From: Azolla caroliniana
Lineage: Eukaryota > Polypodiophyta
DNA length: 64,000 bases
Assembly: GCA_043228905.1 (NCBI GenBank)
Contig: JBHGNT010000001.1
Location: 10,106,001-10,170,000 of the forward strand
Direction of reading: 5' to 3'
The notes under the pieces were generated by a model. That model was given only the letters and a program-made list of their open reading frames with translations, ran no database searches and was not told the DNA's origin. Of the stretch, positions 55,418 through 64,000 are shown one piece after another. The position numbers and the translations under genes were made by a program. Each line of letters opens with the position of its first letter. Within the stretch, counting starts at the first letter, position 1.

Positions 55418-57880
55418 TTAAGTCTTCTTGTTCACCTCAAACACATACTTCATCAAAGAATCCTTGATTGATAGCAACTCCGGAAACTCTTTCTTGAGCT
55501 TGGAAGCATCTAACTCATTGTTGCTTCGAGGTGCAACTATGACTTTCGCTTGCTCTTCAAGTGTGAAATTAGTATACTTGAACCCAGTATCAATGAATTC
55601 CTTATACATTTCCAAAATCTCATTGTGGCTTACCACACCAGGGTTTGTGAAGTTCCATATGCCAGTTAACCTCCGTTTTGCCATCTCAACCGCAATAGGA
55701 AGCATCTCATCCAGCACCGTCATGCTATTTGGAATGTTCACGACCTTTTGATACCTTGTTATCTTTGTTATGAAATTCCTTGGGTTCTCCAAATCCGATG
55801 AGATCGGCATCCGCACCCGAAGAGTACACACATTGTCATAGTTTTTAAGGAGATCTTCCACCTATAGCTCCATATTTGAATGGAAAACATTAAGAATCAA
55901 GCCAGGATTGCTAAAAATCAAATCAAAATATGTTCAAGAAGCAAGCATTTTAAGAACGAGCCAGATCAGGGCAAGCATGGCTAATTTTCAATGTTTTTGA
56001 AAACTTCTGTTTATTTTTTAGGATCAAGATTTGGCAATATTTAAGAGAACGTTACAAAGTTACTACCAATATTCACCAAAAATATGTGAATTTATTTTAA
56101 GGAAAGTTGAAATATTCAGCCTCTATAATGTTATGGTTTCCTATTATATAAATTTGCCCATTCATTTATACTTTGCTTCTCTTCAGGAATTCCTTATTAG
56201 TTTTTACCCTAGTTCAACTTCAGAAATCACTGCAGACGAAACTGACATGTCTAATCTTGGGTATAGGAACATTACCATTGCCTTGGTTTTGGAGTAAAAT
56301 GAGCCCGTGAAATTTGGCGTGTCTTCTTCCAAGAAACCTACACCACTACCAAGAGGATGCTTTGCATCATACTCAAAAATGCATCCAGTAGCAAAGTTCA
56401 CCAACAATAGCCCATGTTCCAAGCAAACGTCGGCCAAAGTTAGTGTCCCAACCACATTTGATCGGATAGTCTCGGTCTTGTGACTTTCACACCAGTCCAC
56501 ATTGGGACGACCGGTCACTCCTGCCGCATTGAAAACATGCGTCGGTTTTACATGCTCAATGTCCGATTCAAGTTGTGCCCGATTCTCGAGGCGTCCTGAA
56601 CCATAGTGATATTCTATACCTTGTTCTTTACAAATCTTTCCGAGAAGACCTCCGATCCATCCAGTGCGACCATATATAAGGAATTTGTACTCCTCCGAGA
56701 TGGAAGACCCATTACTAGTTTTTACCATTGAAGATTCATGTAATGATGGATGGGATCCATTACTAGTTCTCGATCCCGAAGAACCATCTAATGTGTCATC
56801 CTTAGTAGATTTATCAAGGGGTAAATCTAGCTTCTCTACGCAGCTTATTGCAAGCATTCTCGGATGTGGAACCAAAGCGCCCGAAACATCACCCCACCAT
56901 CCTGGGTTCTTCAAATACCATTCCATAGTCTTAGACAACCCATCTTCCCAGCTTGTTCTCTCTTCCCATCCTAGTTCTTTTAGCTTCTTATCATCCAAGA
57001 AGTATCTTTGATCGTTGAAAGGTCGATTCTCAACAAATTGTATCAATTTCTCAGCATCAATCTTAAAAAGTTTGCATATATCTTTGGCCACATCAAGCAC
57101 TCTTCTCTCTCTAGTGGTTCCTATGTTATACACATGACCCACTTCACCTTTATGAAGAACAACTTCAAATGCTTCTGCCACATCTTCACAATACAAATAG
57201 CTTCTCACATTGGATCCATCTCCATGAATAGGAAGGGGTCTACCTTGCATTGCAAGAAGAATGAACTTAGGAATCAATTTCTCAGGGAATTGATTAGGTC
57301 CATATACATTGTTTCCTCTGGTAGTGATGACAGGGAGGCCATATGATCGGCCATATGCCATAACAAGCATTTCAGCACCCGCCTTTGTAGCTGAATATGG
57401 ATTAGTTGGAAGAAGTTGTGAAGCTTCATGATTACCCACCATTGCATCGGCCTCGGTTTCTCCATATACTTCATCAGTGCTGACATGTATGAATCGGCGA
57501 ATGTTTCCAGTCACTTTACATGCTTCTAAGAGCACATGGGTACCATAAACATTGTTTTTGGTAAACTCGAGACTATTTCCGAATGAATTATCCACATGGG
57601 TTTGTGCTGCAAAATGCATTATAGTGTCGATTCCTTCAGTAATGAGCAAATAATTAACCAAATCCGCACTCCCAATGTCGCCTCGCACAAACTTGAAGTT
57701 TTTGGAGGTTTTTGATGGTATCAGATTTTTTAGATTTGAGCAATAGTCAAGCTTATCTAGAACCACAATCTTGTATTGTGGATACGATGCAACTAGTCGA
57801 TTCGCTACATGAGAAGCTATGAATCCTGCTGCCCCTGTTATGAGTATATTCTTTGGTGTATATGAAGCATTATTGGCCAT
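55418..57880 (-). CDS. RHM: UDP-L-rhamnose synthase (RHM), two exons
   Basis: Converts UDP-glucose to UDP-L-rhamnose in the cytosol, the donor for pectin (rhamnogalacturonan) and flavonoid rhamnosylation. Exon 1 is 57880-56276 and exon 2 is 55861-55418, joined at an in-frame GT-AG intron to give 682 aa, close to the usual 665-670. The N-terminal domain is an extended-SDR 4,6-dehydratase with the NAD-binding GAAGFIASH (from Gly16), HFAAQTHVDNSF, VSTDEVYGE and catalytic Y-x3-K (Tyr162/Lys166 in YSATK). The C-terminal epimerase/reductase domain has GRTGWIGG (from Gly404), NAAGVTGRPNVDWCE and a second Y-x3-K in YSKTK. All landmarks are intact. Confidence 0.96.
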
Positions 57881-58230
57881 GGCTATGGAGAACTTTGGTT
57901 CAGATCTTGAAAGAGGAGATATGAGATGTTAATGTAGAGTTTGATCTGAGCCAACGACGTAGATCAAATCTGCATTCCGGAAAAGGACTTTAGCGTTTGA
58001 ATGGATGAATGGCTTTGATCCAGAGAAGAGACCCTAAAAAGGGAACAGAGAAGTGGGTATTCAAGAATCAAAGATTTGCTAGAATGATCAGAGAGAGCCC
58101 TTAAAAAAAGAACAGAGGGAAGGGGAGGTACACGAGAGAGAGAGAGAGAGAGAGAGATCTTTGAATGAAATGATCTCGAGACAAAAAAACCAAACCCTAG
58201 AGAAAGACAGAGAAGAATGAAGAATATGAA
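57881..58230 (-). promoter_or_regulatory. 5' UTR and core promoter region of RHM
   Basis: Purine-rich on the + strand, with a (GA)n run at 58134-58156. On the gene strand this is a CT-rich leader, common in plant 5' UTRs. The transcription start is not determinable. Confidence 0.45.
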
Positions 58231-58339
58231 AGCAGCAGGGGAAGGGGGCGGGGAGAAGAAGAGAAAACGTTTTTATGCTATAAATGGATCTGTTCTTTCT
58301 GTAGTGACAAAGAAATGGTCATCACGACGGGCTCTGTTT

Positions 58340-58760
58340 TTCTTTGCCCTCTGCTACGCTGGCGTGGCAGATGCTGATTGGACGCGGATCGAATTCGATC
58401 CTACGTGTAGGGGGCCGCGCCGACGTGGCCTGCTCTGATTGGGAGCCTGTCCCACGTGGCCCCCCTTATGACTTTGTTTGATGGATGGTTTATAGTCTCA
58501 CTCTCTCTCTCTCTCTCTCTCTCTCGGTGACGTGGCCAACGATGCCCTGCTACACTCGCGTGGCACATGCTGATTGGAGGTGGATCGAAATTTGATCATA
58601 CACGTGGGCGTGCTGATGTGGTGCCCATCATCACGACGACGTCTGTTGCTACGCTGATGTGGCTGGCGCTGATTGGAGGTCGATCGAATTCGATCATACG
58701 TGTGGGTGTGGTGACGTGGCCAGCTCTCCACGTGCCCACCCCCCTTGTTCCGTTACTAGT
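58340..58760. promoter_or_regulatory. three imperfect repeats with ATTGG and ACGTGGC motifs upstream of RHM
   Basis: Three copies (about 58350, 58547 and 58647) of a block: TGCTAC(G/A)CT, CGTGG or TGTGG, GCTGATTGGA, a GATCGAATTCGATC-like palindrome (degenerate in copy 2), then (T)ACGTGTGGG or (T)ACACGTGGG and ACGTGGC. A (CT)n run lies at 58498-58524. CCAAT boxes and ACGTGGC are known plant regulatory words; action on RHM is inferred. The block could instead be a transposon remnant. Confidence 0.55.
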
Positions 58761-58899
58761 GTGTGTGACGGATGTTTTATAGTCTCTGTGTTGGTGACTG
58801 GTGGCCAACGATGCCACCAGTATGTAAATCCGAGACAACACACTCGCATCGATGATTGATTGTGCGAGAGGCCACGTAACAAACAAGCCATACATATAA

Positions 58900-59100
58900 A
58901 TTTATAATACATTCAAATTCCACACTCGATCCATGTTTTCTCTGAAGCATATATTAGATCCAAGGGAAATAGAACGCTCACAAAGGATCATGGTGCGTTG
59001 AAGACTTTTGGACAAGTGCATGACCAGTGAACATCAGACCAAAAAATTGCTACATCAAATTTTCATTGAACCAAAGTATTTTTTGGTTATTTCCAATCAT
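58900..59100. other. intergenic
   Basis: AT-rich; nothing recognised. Confidence 0.5.
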
Positions 59101-59106
59101 GCCATA

Positions 59107-59360
59107 GAACTTTGATGAAGATAAGTTTTTGATAATAATAAAAACAGAAAGCAAGAACTAAGAAAGTTCCACTTTTGAGTTGCATAACATGATCCAATTT
59201 TAAGATTAGATAAAGTCTTGGGATTACATGTTACTGGATTTTTAAGATTATAAGAATCACCAATTTTAATATTAGATCATGTTGTGCAACTAAAAAGTGG
59301 AACTTTCTTAATCCTTGCTTTCTGTTTTTTTTTATCAAAAGCTTATTTTCATCGAAGTCT
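59107..59360. repeat. long inverted repeat (MITE-like)
   Basis: Arms 59107-59194 and 59275-59360 are near-perfect reverse complements, differing by small indels in T/A runs, around an 80-bp centre. The left-arm end and centre recur as a direct copy at about 59650-59765. No clear TSD is seen. It fits a decayed foldback or MITE element. Confidence 0.72.
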
Positions 59361-62300
59361 TGAGTTTTTTTTTTCCAAAACAAAATATTCTTCCATTAGT
59401 TAATTGTTATATAGAAAGATCATAACAGTTCAACATACAAAGTATTTTTTCCCAAGCCCGTCTTGTGTAAGATAATGGCTGAGGAAACAAATCTATGTAC
59501 TCCAACATAGAGAAAACAATCCAGTAATTACAATCTATTCCCTAGACACATTGCAAGGTATCCATATCCATAGACAACAACAAAAGTAGCTCTATTTAGA
59601 AAGAAGCCCTCTCAGGTCATAGTTATGAGCCATTCAGGTCATATCCATCGAAGTCTTGAGTTGCATAACATGGTCCAATTTTAAGATTAGATAAAGTCTT
59701 GGGATTGATTACATGTTATTGGATTTTTAAGATTATATGAATCACCAATTTTAAGATTTTTATGTAATTCATCATCACTTTCTTGGGATCCATTTTACAT
59801 GATAAAGTAATGATGTACACTATAACTCTTTCTTTTGGAGTTTAGAAGTATCCCTAGTCAGAGACGTGCATGAGTAGAATACTAGAATGTGCGATATTGA
59901 CTGATTTTGATACATGTAGTCGCTTTGCCATTGATAATATTAAATGTATTCGTGATTCCATGCTATGTTTAGAAGCAACGTCGGTGTATATTGCTTTGCT
60001 TGGAACACAAAATGATATAAAACCATTGATCATTCCATCTAAGAAGTATCAAGAATGTTAATTTCATGATCATTCAATTTATATTGCATTACAAAATTTT
60101 CTGATGATAAGACTCGCTAATCATAATTAGCTAAAATATGGTGTACTAAGTGACTACTTATTGTATGCACAAATACACATTTTTTTCGCTAGGCATAGAT
60201 CTTACCTTTTTAAATTAAAACATTCACAATAACACACATGAACATACCCTAATTTTCAATACTCGTGTTGGATGAAATTCAACAAAACTACTCTCTTGGA
60301 TCTTTACCATACATCATCATTGGGTCAAATCACAAAAATGAATGGTTTTCTTGAAAAATATAAACAATAATGGTATATCTATATAATGATAGTTCAAACT
60401 TTAGGTTCCCAATAACTCTTAACCTCATGGATGCGGATCCAAAACAAGCCCACAAGTCATTATCTTATGTTGTCCTCTAGAACCATATAGGGGGTTTCCT
60501 TTAGCATTCATGTGGAGAATAATCTCATAAAGCATGCTTCTACTCATAATGAAGTTCAACAACTAATTACCACGTAAAAACTACTTCCACAAGGGTACAC
60601 CATCAATTACATTGAATTTTAGATTACATCTTATTGAATCTTGTGCAACTTCCTACATTGGTTTCTTGGGCTAATTATCTTACTTACAATGTTTTTGCAC
60701 ACAATCAATCTCATCATATCCTCTATTCTCCCCACTTTCATGCATAACAATGTATCCTTGTTAATTTGATACAATGTGAATCGGTGATCTTTGCAACATT
60801 CTTCTTTCATTATGACCATACCCTCTTATTAATGAACACAATATTGATTAGTTTTAGGGCGTTGTCTTTCTTATGTGTTAAACCGCTCTTCATATACAAT
60901 TAAGACGAGTAACTATTTTATATGCTTTATATATTTGTAGTGTGATAGCAATTCAAATGACATTGAATCAAGATTGATAAAAGCATTGTTTCCCTTTAAA
61001 AAGGTTGTACTTTAATACTCTTTATTGCCAAGACGGTGGCATTTGAACGAATTTGGTTAAAACTCTAATGGAACTCTTTCTATGCACAATCAATTAATTA
61101 ACATTTTGTCAAAGTTGTATCGCAATATTTTGGATCATTAAAATATGTAATGCTCATGCTCATCTTTCCATAGTAGATGTGATTTCGTTAACCTTTTCTA
61201 AGATCTTCAATACAAACTACCTTGTTGTAATATTTACCAAATATAAATATGCAATAGCTTTGACCTCTAGAGAAAGTGTGGAAGAATTTCAATAGTTTTT
61301 TTTCAATGAATAATTAATTACAACAATTTTAGCAAGAAGCCCATGTCATAGAGGAACAACTAAAGTCAATATCATTCGGTATGGCATTTTACAAGTTGTA
61401 TATTGATGTAGCAAAGAAAGCATTGCCAAGTTCATGAAATATCTAAACAGCATAAACAAATAAACATTCATAGAAACAAAAACGTCAAAGAAACACCATC
61501 GCAAGAAATCACAATGAAAAATATAAGCTGAAATATGTATAAAAAATGACGAAATGAGAGGGTGACACAATATGGATCAAAGAAGTGAAAACCACAAGAA
61601 GAAAGAACAGAATAAAATGATTGGAAAATGATCCAAAGTTCAAGCTCCAAAAAATGGAAATACCAGATGCAAACATAAATAGATAAAAACTTCCACAATT
61701 AAAATTTAAAACTTAATATCTTCCTAAAAACGGTTCAATTTCCAGAAAAATACTTCCATAATTAAATTTTAAAACTTAATATCTTCTTAAAAAAAGGTAA
61801 ATTTCCACAAAAATAGTCTCCCTATTCCTAAATTTAGAACCCTTGAGTGTTGTACCATATGCTTTGTAGTGCTCAATATTTGTCTTGCATGCCACATTTG
61901 AAGAGGTCGATATATTTTACCATATGCCTCATGCATAGTGTTTGTTTCCTTGCGCTAGTTTTATGTTTCCACAACAAGTTCTCTGAGGTTTCGATTGTCA
62001 AGGTCAAGTGCAAGGCCTTTGCTTTAATTTTTTCATCATAAACTTGGGGGACAAGAGCTCATTTTGGTCATCAAACCAATAAGTGGAATCACAAGATGAG
62101 GGAGGGTAAAATAAAAAGGTAAATTAACCAAAAGAGTTCATTACATATCTTGTCTTCCACTTATTCCAACACACATTGCATGCATGGAAACTAGACGTTG
62201 TTGAATTCTTTCTCCTCTCGTTACGTCATCACGATTATGATTCACTTTAGCCATCATTGTTGTGATTTGTGATCATGGTGGTTAGGAAGTATTAGAGCTT

Positions 62301-62985
62301 TAAAACTTTGTTGATTTGGAGGATCACCGCAAACTCATGCGTGCAAAAGGGGGGGGGGGGTGGGCAACACAATGTCTCAATGGACTTTTTGTGGTCGGGA
62401 GATGATTGATTGTCATGACTCATGAGTGTTGGTTCCAAAGAAAATTGTAGAGTTATATGTGCTTATCCCTTTTGTTAGAGATACATTCTAATGTAAGCAA
62501 AAAATAAGATGGGCATTTGTGTCAAATTTTAAGACAAGATAGATACATGTTCCGAACGATGGTTTTATGGATGGCATTTGTAGAGTGTGGGATGTTGTTA
62601 AGTTGTTTTTTATCCATAGATGCCAATCTTCGAATGAAGAGCTGTTGTGGCAACCTTTGTTTTGTAGTTTTATTTTTTCTAATGACAAGGGTGTTTTGCT
62701 TGGAAGTAGATCGCGGTGCAGTTACATTGGGCTCAATTGGATAATGGTATCGCTATTATGATAGCCTCTTGGGGAAATTATGTTTGTCATCTTCATAATT
62801 CTTAGCTTGATGCTTCCATGTGTAGGGGTTTTAGATCTTATGTTCGATGCAATTTAGTTATCTTTAGGGAATTTTGTCTCTAATTGGTCACCTTCTTTTG
62901 TGCATGTTTGGTTTGGATACTTTACTCCGTTTGGTGTTATTATAGGAGTAAAAGGAACAACATCTCAAGGAGATTGTTATTATTT
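59361..62985. other. intergenic region, no gene recognised
   Basis: AT-rich DNA with a partial copy of the preceding repeat (59650-59765) and a poly-G run at 62350-62361. Short ORFs lack domains. Confidence 0.6.
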
Positions 62986-62989
62986 TGAT

Positions 62990-63820
62990 GTATTTGAGGA
63001 AGGACATTATATCAAGCTGGTGTTGAATCTTCGATTTGGCAAACGACATTGCAACAGCCGGTAAGAGTGGTTGGTAAGTCATGTTTAAGTTTAATTTTAG
63101 ATCCTTCTCCTTCTGATAGTATGTTATTTTGCCAACTATGGGTATTTAAAAAATAATCGTTCTGTGGACCTGTATTGGGATCCATCATATTATCTTTGGA
63201 ACCATCCATATTCTTCGTCTCAAACTTCATTTATTCAAAATTTCCATTATTCTATGAAGTTGGGATGAATGTTGCTCTTAAGTAAGAAATTGCATCCACC
63301 ATCCGCTATGAAAGTGTGATTGGCAAATGGAACCTCTTTAATGGATGCATCTAAATATTGGAAGTGGTTATGGAGTATGCAGATTCCTAAGAATATTGTA
63401 CTTTTTCTCCGGTTATTGATGCATTATGCATTACCGGTTCGGGCATGGTTATGGCAAATACATTGTAAATCGTGTGGATTTGGTTGTGGTTGTATGATGG
63501 AATCAATTAGGCATGTGTTGTGGTCTTGTCCTAAAAGTACGCAAGTATGAAATGGAGTTTTAAGGTTCCTGGTATTGATACATGCTAATTGTGTGATCAC
63601 TTGGGGTGCTGTTAGGTGGGGCATTCTAGATGGACAATTGTTGTTGTATGAAAAGGAGGACAAGGAGGATATAATGGAAGCCTTTCACATAGTTCCTCCT
63701 CATGTACAAATGGCTCAGCCTTTTCTGTTTGACAAGGTGCAAATTAGGGATGATATTATTTGGAAGACAAATTCATCTATTCTGATGTGGGTGATTTGGA
63801 AGACCCGATGTACATAAGTT
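62990..63820 (+). pseudogene. LINE ORF2 C-terminal fragment
   Basis: Includes MQIPKNIVLFLRLLMHYALPVR and CKSCGFGCGCMMESIRHVLWSCP, the zf-RVT-like region that ends plant LINE ORF2 (the LPV/LPT, C-x2-C, E-x2-H-x4-C pattern). Frames shift around 63240 and 63550. It is a dead 5'-truncated fragment. Confidence 0.7.
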
Positions 63821-64000
63821 TTTGACAATGTCACTCACGATGCTTCTGTTATAATTGCTGAATTCTAGTAACTTGTTGCTTATTCATTCATTACATGGCC
63901 AATATAAAAGTTTTATAGGTAATGTTGATGCTATATTCAGGAAGCAAATGCATTAAAAAAGGTTATGGGATTCAATGCTTGTTTTTAGGAAAGATGGAGA
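63821..64000. other. window end, nothing recognised
   Basis: AT-rich DNA, probably the decayed 3' tail of the LINE fragment. Confidence 0.4.

Noticed and set aside
56664-57346. Plus-strand ORFs within RHM
   Set aside because: Antisense shadows of a well-supported enzyme gene.

Overview
The window is nuclear DNA of a land plant. The evidence is two intron-containing plant sugar-metabolism genes (a GH100 alkaline/neutral invertase and a full-length UDP-L-rhamnose synthase), plant-type Ty1/copia, Ty3/gypsy and L1-like elements, and long AT-rich, microsatellite-rich intergenic DNA. The species cannot be named from the sequence. The unusual mobile-element content would suit a seed-free plant (fern, lycophyte or bryophyte), but that is a weak inference.

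Layout. 1-6302 holds two broken gypsy copies of one family, A (+ strand) and B (- strand). 6303-6605 is a fragment of an LTR-like repeat carrying 54-bp tandem repeats. 6619-12154 is the 3' end of a LINE split by a 4.4-kb copia element (C, 7195-11561, TSD GGATA). 12155-13905 is mostly (TATG)-like simple sequence. 13906-20972 is a full-length L1-like LINE with a 17-bp TSD, itself split by a 755-bp LTR-like insertion. 37564-41285 is a truncated copia (D) with an LTR-like insertion. 41286-44190 is a decayed gypsy (E). 44283-46980 is a gag-plus-spacer gypsy derivative without pol (F). 48238-50952 is the invertase gene and 55418-57880 the rhamnose synthase gene, both on the - strand. The right end is intergenic, with an inverted repeat and a LINE fragment.

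The centrepiece is 21059-37133, which I read as one large DNA transposon. It has 35-bp terminal inverted repeats (33/35 identical) and an exact 6-bp target duplication TGATAA (21053-21058 and 37134-37139). It carries two divergently transcribed genes. One is a single-exon 926-aa protein with an RNase-H/DDE-like acidic pattern, a candidate transposase resembling the DUF7869 group. The other is a six-exon gene fusing a ParB/sulfiredoxin-like domain to a permuted (beta-class) N6/N4 amino-DNA-methyltransferase. Intron 1 of the second gene holds five copies of a 25-bp palindrome whose 12-bp arms are identical in every copy, spaced exactly 51 bp apart with diverged spacers. This looks like a phased protein-binding array inside the gene for a ParB-like protein. 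A 6,976-bp gypsy element (D) is nested in the transposon's right part, so the transposon itself is about 9.1 kb.

In combination, the candidate transposase plus TIRs would mobilise the unit. The ParB-MTase may recognise the palindrome array, methylate DNA, or regulate its own expression; these roles are inferred. The ParB-MTase frame has a TGA before a further 57 open codons of acidic tail, so this copy may be slightly truncated.
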